A stretch of DNA of 64,000 bases, taken from positions 248,001 through 312,000 of the forward strand of contig JBEWZL010000278.1 of NCBI GenBank assembly GCA_045837725.1, given 5' to 3'. This document shows positions 12,206-23,907 of this stretch, piece after piece. Numbering within the stretch: position 1 is the first letter of the stretch; every line of letters starts with the position of its first letter. The DNA is from Vermamoeba vermiformis. Taxonomy: Eukaryota > Tubulinea > Echinamoebida. The notes below the pieces were generated by a model that had not been told where the DNA came from, ran no database searches, and was given only the letters and a program-made list of their open reading frames with translations. The position numbers were made by a program, and so were the translations under genes.

Positions 12206-15117
12206 TTAAGCTAATTGCAGCTCTTCAGATTGATTCAAAAAGTGCTGAATAAAATTCGCCTTTCGTTTCAATGTGGCCTCGCTCTCTTTGGGCACATTAG
12301 GAGGCTTGTGAATAAGCACACTTGAGAACACAAATGCTGAATAAGAGGCGATTAGAATACAGTCCATGCCTTATAAGGCTAAATTCTTAATTAGCCCTCC
12401 TTACCTAACTTCTCCGCGGTCAATTTGTTCTTCGTCTCACGCTGCAGCACCACGCGCAAGAAAGCCATGAGATAATAGAACACATTGAAGTGCACTTCAG
12501 GCAGTGTGGACACGACTTGTTTGGACAGCGGATATGATTGCGCGGAGTCGAGGGCCTGTTTGTACTTGTCGAGCGGAATAACTGACTCGGGCAAACTTTC
12601 CAAGAATCTAAACGACAGGTCAGTTAATAAGAACGGCTTTGAATAACACAGTAGACTCACGTGACCAGTGTCTCAGCCATGGAGTGAATGTTTTCAATCT
12701 TGTTGAACTCAGAGCCCGTGTCCAAGGCCTCGCGAATGGCTTCAATCTCCTCTTGATCTCCCGACTCTAAAAATAGATCCTCTTCTTCCAGCGCATTCTT
12801 GTACAAATAATCCACGATGCGCCACAACTCTTTGGGGATCTTCAGCTTGACAAACTTTTCAGTCTCAGGCAGTGCAGGGCTGTCTCGGACGGGATGAGGA
12901 TAGCGCACGAGTTGATTCAAACTGCAGCCGAATGACGACTTCATGTAATTGCCGCTGATCAGAATGAAGTAGTCTTTGCCGTTCTCCAAGTGCAGCACTA
13001 AAATATCTTCCAGCTTGTCTTGGCCTGAATTGAGCTCAGGAGCAGTAGCACGGTCAACATTGATGATGAATGCGATTTCAATGGATTGGCCAGGGACGAG
13101 CATGCCAAAGGGCGGATGGATCTGCAGCCAGGGCTTGCAAATGTTGGTGTCATTGGGCTTGGCAATGAATTTGAATCGCACAACGACCTGCAGGATGAAT
13201 GAGCCCTAGTCTTGAATGCTATCATTCAAGATAGTATTTGCTTACCTTTCCAGAGTTGGTCAATGTCACAAATTGTTTTGCTGGCACTCCGAAATGAACA
13301 TTGCCGAAGTTAGCCTCGCGTGATCTGTGAGGTCGGTTAATACGGCTAGCGATACGACATTCCATATATGGCAGTGGCCACACTCACGAGATGGTTGCAT
13401 CGGGCTGAATATCGTTCTCGAGTCTGTCGAGTTGTTTGACAATGTCTGAATAGACCACGGACTTGGCAGACTGCACGATAGACTTGACAATGACCTGGAA
13501 CATGGCTGACACGGGTCTGTGATCGCTGCACAACAGCTCGTGACGGCCGTAGCGCAGTGTCTTGATGTCATCGCCCTTGAACAGAATTCTATCGCACCAC
13601 GCTGGAATACGTTTCTTTTCACTTGGGGCACGGTGTTAGTGCACACGATACGTTAATAGCATTAGCATCGCTCACCCATTGTCATATTCAGTGCTGCCAT
13701 TAGCGTACTTGTAAGTCGGTGCAAAGTTGATGGGCGGTTCAACCCAGCCATCTGCAAACACTTTTTTCTGTTTCATTTGCACCATCATCTAGCCACAGTC
13801 AGCGACACTGAGTTCATTGCATGGTGCGTGACTTACTTGATCAGCTGCCAGCAAATGAGGCCAATCTTGTTCTGCAATCTTTTGACGCACTTCAGCATCG
13901 GGCAAGTCAATGCGATAGTTCAAATCTCCGAACCAGAAGATGCGACTGAGGACTGATTAGCATACACTGTGTGATATTGCTAGCATCATATAACTCACTC
14001 GTGCTCGCCAATTGAAGTCTGCACGCCATCAACAACGAAGTACGTCTTGGCCGCAATATCGAGGTAGTCTTGATTTCTGCGCTGCACATTGGTTTGATGC
14101 GCGTTGAAGTGGGCGTTGATGAAGCAAAATGTCGTGTCGTAGAACTTGAAGCGCACTGCTGCTGCGCCTTTGTTGCCCTAATTAGCGAAGTGAGCATATG
14201 TTCAACTCATAATATGACACCCCAATACGTACCATGACACCCATGATGCCTGTAGTGGTGATGGTGGATTGCACTTCAGATATTTTGCTCACGTGTTTCT
14301 TGTTGACAAACACGATCAACAACACACCGACCAGCTGTTTCGTCGTCACCTGTCACACGTGTCAATGTTGCTGTGCTGTGTAATGAATTCAAATAGCCCG
14401 TACCAAATAGTACTCGACGAGTTCAGGCTTGGCATTCAATGTTTGAGCAATGGCCTCGCTCCACGGCGCAGATCTCGAAACCATTTCACGCAACAAGAGT
14501 GACTCGGCACTCATATCGAGCTCTTGCAAACTACACGCAAAGTGATTGGTCAATATCAATGTGGTCGTATTATCGTGGTGCGTACCCAATAGCGACAATG
14601 TCAGGCGGATTGTCGTTGTAGCTGTTGAGCCACGGCGCGAGTGACTCCACGCCTGGCTTCTTGCTGTTGATGTTCCACGTGCCCACATATATACTAGCAA
14701 CCGTATTAATAGGGGACCACAGAACGGTGACACGCAAAATTGAAATAAAGTTGAATAACATCGCCGTAATATTGTTCTTACGTTGTATTAATTTTTTCTG
14801 TAAATTCGTCCTGTCGTTCTTTCAAACCGTGTGCAATCCACGATTTTTTCAAATTTTCCCAGACTGCATCTGTAATTTCTCTATTTTCCGCCAGTTGTTT
14901 GTTAAAAAAATCAACTAATAATGGTACCAAATTAATAAACGTAGATAAGCAATATTATTACAGTGAACTACGCCTACGTACTTTCCGGGGTAACAACAGC
15001 TGCTGTTCCGTTCTTAGGCTCTGTAAATATTATTTATGAGCATGACAATGGTTATAATGAATATTGATCCATAATAAAGCAGCACGTACCACCGCCTGAG
15101 TTTGAGGTAACGCTCAT
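12206..15117 (-). CDS. OCRL: OCRL/INPP5B-type inositol polyphosphate 5-phosphatase
   Basis: This enzyme removes the 5-phosphate from PI(4,5)P2 and PI(3,4,5)P3 on endosomal, Golgi and plasma membranes. Catalytic motifs in order: VGTWNINSK, QELD, a GNKGAAAVRF motif, INAHFNAH, FWFGDLNYRIDLP, a CDRILF motif and SDHRPVSAMF. These are all the family signatures of metal, substrate and phosphate binding. Downstream come an ASH domain (FGMLVPGQSIEI region) and a RhoGAP-like C-terminus containing YYLMAFLR. This layout is specific to the OCRL/INPP5B branch. About ten exons. The start at 15117 (MSVTSNSGG) is on a short first exon, followed by other very small N-terminal exons, and is the least certain part. 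No clear N-terminal PH domain is visible. Confidence 0.88.
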
Positions 15118-15812
15118 TGCAAATCTACGCAAATTCGTTAATTTCGAATGTTAAATCGCTATAATGATATCTAATGTGCACGAATAAATTGCAGAATTTA
15201 GGCAGAAGGTTTTGGGCCTTTTCAAAACTCGGATCTAGATCTGAATCCACCCTCGAGGCTTACCAGCACCAATTAATTGTCTAACGATAATATTATAGCA
15301 AGCCCGTGATATCTAAGGCTTGTTAGTGCTGCAATGCAAGACAATTTCAAATAAAATAACCGAGCACGCAAATTCCTGACAGTTGAGCGCCTCAACACCT
15401 TTTGGCCTCCGTTCGCACGAGCATAGGCTTATATATATCAAAGTCGACTCGAATGAACCTTTTCATTCCTACGAAAGATCTTCAGGGAAATCGGTGGGAA
15501 AGTGATCGGATGTCGGTTAGTTTGTAAATCCATCCTAGCGTATTACAGAAGGTAGGATACTTGTGAATGTCTTACAGGCTCTTAATATGCGTTAAAATCA
15601 CCTCGCACCCTTTCGTTAAACAGCCGTCAATCCACTCTTTGATTCGCTGAGTTTTCGATTCAATTTCGAACTTTTATAAGCACGAGCACAAGAATACTTC
15701 ATTTTGGTAAAGAAAATCGCTAAGAAGCTTGATAAGTGTCAAGTTACATACGTTTGCTACTGCAGAATAGTAAAGCACCAAGCTTCGAACGGATTGCGAA
15801 ACAAATCAAGTC
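15118..15812. promoter_or_regulatory. 695-bp divergent intergenic region
   Basis: This is the longest ordinary intergenic gap in the left half, between the OCRL start and the SMP-like gene start. I see no open frame of note and no long repeat. Poly-purine/pyrimidine and A/T-rich stretches are present. By position it should hold both promoters; no specific element is claimed. Confidence 0.4.
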
Positions 15813-17683
15813 ATGCTGAATTACTTTTTCTCCTCGGGATCCTCAAAGTCCACTAACAATAACGGTATGTATTTTTATAATAACAAAAGGCTTAAAATCA
15901 TTGGCAAATAAGATTTTCAACAATATTTGCGGACTCGATCGGAAAAGAAATTAAGCTCACGAGCCAATGCAAATTAAAATTAAGCCTTGCTTTGTAATTA
16001 AAATTGTTTATAATGTCAGAATTTCTCACTCATTTATCCATAGAACCTGAACAAAAGAAGGAAGATCAAACCAAAGCTCTCGATCAGGATGATTTCGTTG
16101 ATATTTCTGTGCAGCAACAACAACAGCATGCAAAAGACAAAATCGACGAGATGTTACAACGAAGCTTTGTTATTCTCGATGACTACAAGCCTGCACAAGA
16201 GGTCAAGTCAAATCCGGAATTAAATCCACAGCAGAATTCCTCGTCGGTGATTACTTTTGATCCCGTGCCTCCTCCTCCTCCCCAAGCACCCCCTCAAGCG
16301 CCCCCCGCGCCTTCATCCTCAATTCTCTCCTCTTCACCTCCCAAATCCGAGAGTTCCGGTTGGAGTCCTTTCGAATTTATCGAATCCACCATCAGAACGC
16401 ACATGAGCAGCCCTCCCCCTGCGCCAGTCATTCAACTTCCCCCTCCTGAGACCAAGCCTGACAACACCAACTTCTTCTTTGCTGCTGGCTTTGCAGGCTC
16501 GTTGCTCATCTCGTTCTTCGTTGCGATCTGGCGCACCAAGCTGATCAACGCATTCAATCTCCTCTTGTGGTGCGCAGGACTCGTGACCATCACCGTGGTG
16601 ACACCTGTCTTCGTGCTGCCTCACTTCAAGAACAGCACCAAGCTGGGCATGTTCATCGTGCTCGTGACCGGCTATCTCTTGCACGCCCTCGCAGCCTCGC
16701 ACTGGTGGCTCGCACTCTACGGTGCAGCACTCGTCTTCTCGCAGTACAAAGAGGATCACGACAAGGTAAGGTGTGCCTCCAGCTCCATTAGTGCTGACTC
16801 CTAGCAGTCTAAGGCCGCAGTCACTGTGCCATCAGGTCGTGCTTGGATGAACACAATGACGCGTCAGATCTTGGGCTATTTGACTGGCCTCGATGTCGAT
16901 GAGTTTGACATTGGCTCCACGCTGCCTACTTTCAGAGAAATCTCGCTCGCTGAAAAGTCCTCCATTGGTGGCCCTGGATTCGTACGTACCGTGCTCTTTA
17001 TCTCTCTGACAGCCGCGCTAACATCACCGCTAGAACATGCAAGTGTGCTACAACTACAGCACTGATGACAGCACCAAGATCAAGCTCTGGGTGCCTGTCA
17101 CTGTGCCAGGCTATGGTGCGCTCAAGATTCCGTTGTTTGTCGCTGGCCCTCAAATCGCTGGCAAAGTAAGTAGCACCGTTGTCATGTAGTACTTGCCACT
17201 AACTCTTGCGTTCAGATGCGTTTTGACGGTCGCATTGAGAAGTGTGCGTACATCAACATCAAAGATCAACAGCCGCTCAAAGTCGAAGAGAATTTCTTCG
17301 CCCTCGCCATGTCATTCGATGCCATTGAAGAGATCCACATCTCCACCATCAAAGTCTTGCTCGCGCCCAAGTGGGAGTGGTTGCAATGGTTTGACCGTGT
17401 GAAGCGTGAGATGAAGTCGTTCATCAACAGCGTGCTCAACACGGAACAAATCACCGTGCACCTCTTCGACAAGAACTTTGTCTACGTGGGCAGTGTGCTG
17501 CGAAAGAAGAGCGAGACTGAGAACACGTGGACCACACAGGACGTCGTGGAAGAAGTCAAAGTGTGCAAGAAGTGCTCGCGCAAGTACTTTGCTGCGAGTG
17601 CGATGTGCTGCTGCGACAAGATCGAGCCCATTGCAGCGACGTACATCAGTGGCCATGAACTCCCTCCGACTGAATCGTGCTAG
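15813..17683 (+). CDS. Membrane-anchored SMP-like lipid-transfer protein with Cys-rich tail
   Basis: Proposed exons are 15813-15864, 16044-16765, 16808-16981, 17034-17165 and 17216-17683. The N-terminus is acidic and Gln-rich (DDFVDIS resembles an FFAT-type VAP-binding motif, weakly), then a proline-rich stretch. A hydrophobic block of about three segments follows (FFFAAGFAGSLLISFFV, LLLWCAGLVTITVV, MFIVLVTGYLLHALA). The next domain has DIGSTLPTFREISL followed by IPLFVAGPQIAGKMRF and resembles the SMP fold of tubular lipid-transfer proteins such as TEX2/Nvj2 and E-Syts. If so, it would move lipids at ER contact sites. The C-terminus carries CKKCSRKY followed by MCCCDK, a possible zinc knuckle. 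A start at 16004 or 16013, inside the 179-nt first intron, is an alternative. The SMP assignment is by eye and moderate. Confidence 0.6.
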
Positions 17684-17899
17684 ATTTAGTGACCTGCGAA
17701 ATTATTGTACATACCTCCCCGACCGTAAATATTGTAAATCTGTTATATATCTAATTATACTTACTGCAGTGTATATACTTCAGTCCTTAAATAAACTCAT
17801 ACACTTAATTGAAAATTTCGCTAGTTCCGCATGTTTACTTTGTGTCGTGAAACACAAAGATTAAATATCTACATTTTGAACATTGTGGTGGTGATTTCC

Positions 17900-20729
17900 T
17901 TATTTGGAAGGTGTGGCTGTACTATTGTTAGCGAACAACTCCTCCGCAGCCTTGCGCGAGAAGTACGGCAAGTACTTGGGCTCGTACAACATCTGTTTGA
18001 TGTACGGTGCAATTTTGGCGCGGTCAAGTAGCTCGCGCACAGGTGGATCGAGATTGAACATCTCAGTCACGGTGTTCAAGAACTTCTCTAGTCGCTCGAT
18101 TTGATGGTGACCAACGAGTTCAGCGACAACAAGATTGAATAGCCTGTGGTCCAATGCAATCTTCCTCTTCTGCATATCTTCAAAGACTGTGTCAAAGTAG
18201 GCGAGGTCACTCTTCAGCTGCAGCAGTATGGTGAATGTGAGTGTGTCGGGCTGCACGCGGAATCGTGAGAACATGTTCTTGCACACACTCAGCGCCACAT
18301 CGGGTCGCTTGCCATTTCTGCACACAGCGAGCAGCGTGTTGAGTGTGACGAGGTCTGGTGTCAGCGAGTAGGGCGGGTTCAACATCTTTTCAAGCAACTT
18401 CTTGGCCTCTTCGATGTTGTCCTTGCACGCGTCAATAGCAATGTTGAATGTGTAGACTGACGGGCGCAGCTGTGCGTTAGAACCTTGTTCGTGACCCTTC
18501 ATCATCATATCCAGCAGTCTGTTAAACACTTCCATATTGTTCGCACTACGGGCGGCTTTGAGTGTCAGATCTACAATAGTTGCGTCGAGTGGGAATGGTG
18601 GCGAGTGCGAGCTCTCAAAGTACTTAGAATAGAGTGCGAGTGCTTCATTGTACAGCTTCTGATCGTTGAGTGCGCGCAAGAGAATGATGAACGAGACCGA
18701 TGTGTGACTGATGCCGCGCTTCATCATGTCTTGGTGCAGACCTAGCAGCACCTTGCGCAATCGCTCGCTGCCTGCCTCGCTCGTTCTCTTGTTGCGTGAC
18801 CTAAGAATATATTAGCGCGCATTCAATAAAGCGGGTCGTAAAGCGATGCAATTTAATATTAATTCGAAGAAATTGGACGAAATTGGTACTTACTTGAAGA
18901 ACAATTTAAACAAGGTAGCATAATTAACTACTTCTGCATAATTCTGTTCTTGAATCTTCTCGAAGATCTTCAATGCTTCATTGAAATCACCGCTCTAAGT
19001 CATCATTGTACCGTTAGCTCACTTCAGATCTGTTACCTTTGACATACCTCGACCGCGATGTTGAGAAGAATATTGTAAGTGGCTCTGTCCAACATTATAC
19101 CCTCTTGAACCAACTTGTCTCTGTATTCAAATGCCTCTTTTGCCATTCTCTTGCGCGCATAAACGTGCAAGATAGAGTTGTGCGTCATGATCTGCGGCTG
19201 TGTCACTGCTTTCATCTCGTTCAACAGCGAGAAGGCCGTGTCAACATCGGGGTCAGCAGAACGAGAATAAGCACGCAGCAAGAGTTGATAGTGTTCTGGT
19301 CGCCAGATATTCGTGTCTTTGAATCGCTGTGCTATCACTGCACAAATCTGATACTCGCCGCGCTCAGCCAAGTGCTTCATGAGCACGTGCACCATCACGC
19401 GCAACACTCTGCGGAGTATTCGGTCAATCAAGGGTATTGTAACAATTATCCGCGCTGCTTACCGTGACGACGAGGTCTGTTTTGACAACAATTCAGTGGA
19501 CATTTCGAAGGACTTGAGTGCCTCGTGCACTTGTCCTTGATGCAAATACGCGCTGATCAGTGCCTCACAGGCCTAAAAATAGATTTGTGAACATCATCAA
19601 CGCTGTATAACTCCACTGCACGTACTCTAATGATCACTGTTCGCTCGCTCGTTTTAGACAATTCTCCTATGATCTCATTCCAAGTACTTTGCACCGTTGG
19701 AACATCGCCACGTGTAGCTGCAATCTAAATATGGTAATCAGAATCTTTCACAAATCTTTAAATAAGACTTTGACGTGATTGCACGGCCAATCAATGAATA
19801 ACGAGCCTGCATTACGTACCAACATCTTGTTCACTGAATTCACCAGCTGTTCGCGAGGGCCAAGTGTCCGCTCATCAACGTCATTTTGAAACTCGATCGC
19901 CTGACTCGCGAATCCATTGGTTGCGAATATAGGAATGACTTCTAAATACAAGCGCGTCAAATCTACACTTTTCAAGGACTTGGGCTTCTCTTTGACATAT
20001 TTGACAAGTGCGCGGAAATATGTCAAAGCTTCATCTCTCTTCTTCGCGCGAATGAGTGTCTTAATATATAGCAAATAGATCTCTGTCGTGGGCTGTATAT
20101 TTGAACGTAATTAGACATTGGCATAAATAAAAGTGCAGGACAAAGACGCACTTGTTTGTTGGCCTTATGAATCGTTTGGACTATAGTGCGCGCTACTTTA
20201 TGATCGCCCGTCTTTTCGCACACGTGCATAATTAGTTCATAAGTCTCTGAGTATTGACACGCTATTAGAACGAGTTATAACGCCAGATCTACTGGTACTT
20301 GCCGTCTGTTGGCTTCACGCCGTCTGCTGTCATTTGTTGTAAAATTTGTGCAACGCTTCCATAGTCCTTAGATGCTATTAATTGGTTCATACGGTCGTGG
20401 TACTTTTTCTGGGGCTCTAAAAATAGGAAAAAAATTGTTAAACCCCGTGTACGAATTAAATAAGGTCTGTAATTGATCGTGCATCATAGAAAAATACCTA
20501 ATAAAATTTAAATATTTTTTTAAATACCTTCTCTGCCAGTTTGATTGACTAATTGCTGCGAGGAGTAGCATCTTGTGGGCGTCAACAGATTTGAACTCGG
20601 TAAAAATCGAGGAGCTGACCGAAGGCTGAACAACCCCGAAGAGCTACTTTGGACGCCAGCCCGAACACTTCGGCCAAGTGTTGCAGATTGACAGCTCAAC
20701 AGTCGCTTGGACAGAAAGCGAAGAGCCAT
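17900..20729 (-). CDS. Mitochondrial pentatricopeptide-repeat protein
   Basis: PPR proteins bind organellar RNA and act in its processing, stability or translation. The N-terminus (MALRFLSKRLLSCQSATLG) is Arg/Ser-rich, lacks acids and looks like a mitochondrial targeting peptide. Many degenerate 35-residue helix-turn-helix units follow. Examples are PSVYTFNIAIDACK, PDLVTLNTLLAVCR and QPDTLTFTILLQL. About eight exons, with introns of 50-110 nt. The stop codon lies inside an A/T box at 17898-17907. The particular family member cannot be named; it resembles the P-class. It is divergent from coronin with 257 bp between starts, a gap that contains a CCAATCA box near 20833. Confidence 0.8.
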
Positions 20730-20986
20730 CGAGCTGTAATAACGAGAGCTAAATTTAACGGAGGTAGGTGAGAACTACCCAGCAAGCTCGAAATTTGTCA
20801 GGTGTGTGACAATCGAATAAAATTTAACTCACCCAATCAGATCGCAGTTTGAACCAGTTGTTGACCAAACGTTGACCAAAAACAAAATAATCACGTGTCC
20901 AAAATTGGAACCAAAAAAAATCTCGCGTTCAGGTTCGTGTTATTGCTCAATTTAATTCCAACAACTACACACACTCCAACGCAAGC

Positions 20987-22696
20987 ATGTCCAAGTTCGT
21001 CCGCAGCTCAAAGTTCCGTCACGTTTTCGGAACTCCCGGCAAGAAGGAAGAATGCTGGGACGGCATCCAGATGTCCAAGAACGCCTGGGACTCCAACTAC
21101 TTGGATGTTAACGGCAAATACATCGCTGTTTGCTGGCAAACCGCTGGTGGTGGTGCTATTGGTATCTTGGATGCTGCCAAGCCTGGTAAATTGGGCAAGG
21201 TTGGCCTGTTCACTGGCCACAAAGGACCCGTTTTGGATCTTCAATTCTCTCCCTTCAACGACAACCTCGTCGCCACTGTCTCTGAAGACACCACCGTTAA
21301 AATCTGGCAAATCCCTCAAGGTGGTTTGACCGAAACCTCTGAAGATGCTGCCCAAACTTTGTCTGGTCACGGCCGTAAAGTTGGTACTTGCAACTTCCAC
21401 CCCTCTGCCAACAACATTTTGGCCACCTCTGCCTTGGACTTCTCCGTCAAGATTTGGGATATTGAAGCTGGCAAGGAACAGTTCGCCGTCTCTGGCCACA
21501 CTGGTATCATCCAATCTTGCGTCTGGAACTACGACGGTTCTCTCTTGGCCACTTACTGCAAGGACAAGAAGGCCCGTGTCATCGATCCTCGTAGCAGCAC
21601 TGTCGTCAGCGTAAGTTATTTATTCCCCTTTTTTTAAAATTTTAAAAACTCAATTTCACAACAAAAAGATATTTTTTTTGTATCCGTTCAATTTTGGATT
21701 TAATGATTGAATTTATCCGCTCTATTGTTATTATCGCGCTGTGTTATTAAAATTGGAATGATAAAATTCTAACGTGCTGTATTTGATTTATAGGAGGCTG
21801 AAGTTCACCCTGGTGTTAAGGGTGGTCGTGCCATCTGGTTGGGCAACACTGGCCGTTTGTTCACCGTTGGTTTCTCCAAGACTGCCGAGCGTCAATACGC
21901 CGTCTTTGACCCCAAGAACATGGGTTCTCCTTTAATCGAACCTACTGGTAAGTTGCAACATCTTCGGCAAAAAAAGTTTTAATCGTTGGGGGTTATCTGC
22001 ACCCGAAAATTCAGTAACATTATAATATGTTAATTGAAGATATAATTGTCGAATTATTATTTGATTGCTAATTGCAAAGTTTGGACCTTTTTTTGTTCTT
22101 CATCTAACCGAAAAATCTTTTTTTCAGGTATTGATAACAACTCTGGTATTATTATGCCTTTCTACGACGCCGATACTGGTGTTCTTTTCTTGGCCGGTAA
22201 AGGTGACGGTAACATCAGATACTACGAATACATTGAGGACCAAATCTACTTCTTGACCGAATACAAGTCAGCCGTTCCTTGCCAAGGCATGGCCTCATTG
22301 TCCAAGCGCAATGTTGACGTTAACACCAACGAGATTGTTCGATTGTACAAGGCCACCGCCACCGTCGTCGAGCCCATCTCCTTCAAGGTGCCCCGTAAAT
22401 CCGATCTCTTCCAAGACGACTTGTTCCCTGACTGCCCCTCTGCTGAGCCCGCTTTGTCTGCCAGCGAGTGGTCCAGTGGCAAGACTGCTGCTCCTAAACT
22501 CACCAGCCTCAAGCCTGGTTTCGTTCAAAAGGAGACCAAGGCCAGCACTTTCAACCCCGTCAAGCAAGAGTCTTCTGGTCCTCAAACCGAAGCTGAATTG
22601 CGCGCTGAATACGACAAGTTGAAGGCCCGTGTTGCTTATTTGGAAGCTGAAGTTATCAAGAAGGATGCTCGCATTAAGGAGTTGGAGAACAAATAA
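20987..22696 (+). CDS. coro: Short-type coronin
   Basis: Coronins bind F-actin and regulate Arp2/3 and cofilin at the cell cortex. Three exons (20987-21610, 21794-21947, 22128-22696) give 448 residues, a typical length. The N-terminal MSKFVRSSKFRHVFG signature is followed by a WD40 propeller: GHKGPVLDLQFSPF, VATVSEDTTVKIW, GHGRKVGTCNFHPS and LDFSVKIWD. The coronin extension follows, with VPRKSDLFQDDLFPD. A C-terminal Leu/Glu coiled coil (YDKLKARVAYLEAEV) would trimerise it. Codons are strongly biased toward C-ending forms compared with neighbours, fitting high expression. The two introns (183 and 180 nt) are three times longer than usual here. Confidence 0.95.
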
Positions 22697-22886
22697 GAAA
22701 ATTAATTTATTATATCATCTAATATTGGCCTACGAGTCGAATATTTGCTAAAAAACCTTGTTACATTACGAAAATAAATGTAGTTGTTAAATTAAAATAC
22801 AGCGTGTACTTTACAAAATCTTTATTGATTCGTGTGTGCAACGCGAACACAAATGTGAGCTAGATAATCATCATAAGATTGCAATA

Positions 22887-23575
22887 TTACTGAGCAGTCT
22901 TAACGAGAGTAGCGCGCAAGTGTTGTTGATTGGGCTGTTGCACTGCTGCCATGCTGAGCGTGACTTGTAGCTGGTCTCCATTCCACACATAGACGCGTTG
23001 TAGCTGCGCGACTTGTTTGGCCGTGCTAGTGAGGCCAATGCTGCGCGAAGTAGTGCTGAGAGTGAGCGGTGAATACAGCGGCAAGTCACCTTCAGCTACT
23101 TCCGATACACCTGCAGCATTGTTAGTACTGAATGTTTTGGTGCACCAAACAACCACAGTACCTGAATTATGTGCGATCACGAATTGCGCGTCTAATTTAG
23201 GGCCTTTATTGGGCAACAGCGTCAAGAAGCCTGACTCGAAGTGCATTGGCTTGTCGAAGTTTGGTTGGCCGTCTTCAGCGACAGCGTATGATTTCTTGCA
23301 AATATTATTTTGTATAATTTTCAAAATTAATGTCTTACTTGATGATATTGAATGATCGGTTTGGAGGGCAGCGCTTCAAATCTGAAATATTCAAATTTTT
23401 AATTAATTGAGATTATTCGTGATCGAACCTACTTTGTCTCCTCCCAATATTTAAAATTGGTTATCGTAGGATAGCTTCCTTCTCCAAAGCCAGTGTAAGT
23501 GCCGAGGATAGAGCTGACTTTCTGCAATGACGGATGCAATTCTGTTTGCACGGGCGCGGGTTGTTTACTGCACAT
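22887..23575 (-). CDS. Nitrobindin / THAP4-type heme-binding beta-barrel protein
   Basis: Nitrobindins are small beta-barrels that bind heme and nitric oxide or peroxynitrite. Exon 1 encodes MCSKQPAPVQTELHP, then the diagnostic LGTYTGFGEGSYPTI and FKYWEETKFEALPSKP (family: GTWRGEGEGEYPTI..F.Y.EE). A later exon carries MHFESGFLTLLP. The C-terminus ends with QQHLRATLVKT, which contains the histidine expected to ligate heme. No THAP DNA-binding domain is attached. About 190 residues in three or four exons. It is divergent from HAP2 with 332 bp between starts. Confidence 0.8.
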
Positions 23576-23907
23576 TTTGGTTGGTGATTATGTTACCGCG
23601 GTTTGATGGTAATTGGTAATAACACTTAATCGGAGTTAGCGGTCAATCACGTGTCGGTGGATTTAAATTTTCCGACGCTTAGAGGGAAAGAAGATTTGGC
23701 ATGGTTTAATTATTTATTGAAGAATTTCGCTTATCTATATAAATTAATCGCGAATGATGTTGGTCACTACCTAAGCAGCTTCGATGTACGGTCACGTGTC
23801 AATTCGTAGATTTCACTCAAATTGACTCGGTACAACAAATTGGACCTGTTAATTTCAACGCAATTAATTGCTTTGTATATAGAATAGAATGTCACTCGGC
23901 ATTACTT
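23576..23907. promoter_or_regulatory. 332-bp divergent gap nitrobindin/HAP2
   Basis: This presumed shared promoter is A/T-rich. CACGTG E-boxes occur near 23647 and 23793. No open frame is credible. The roles of the E-boxes are inferred only from their position. Confidence 0.35.
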
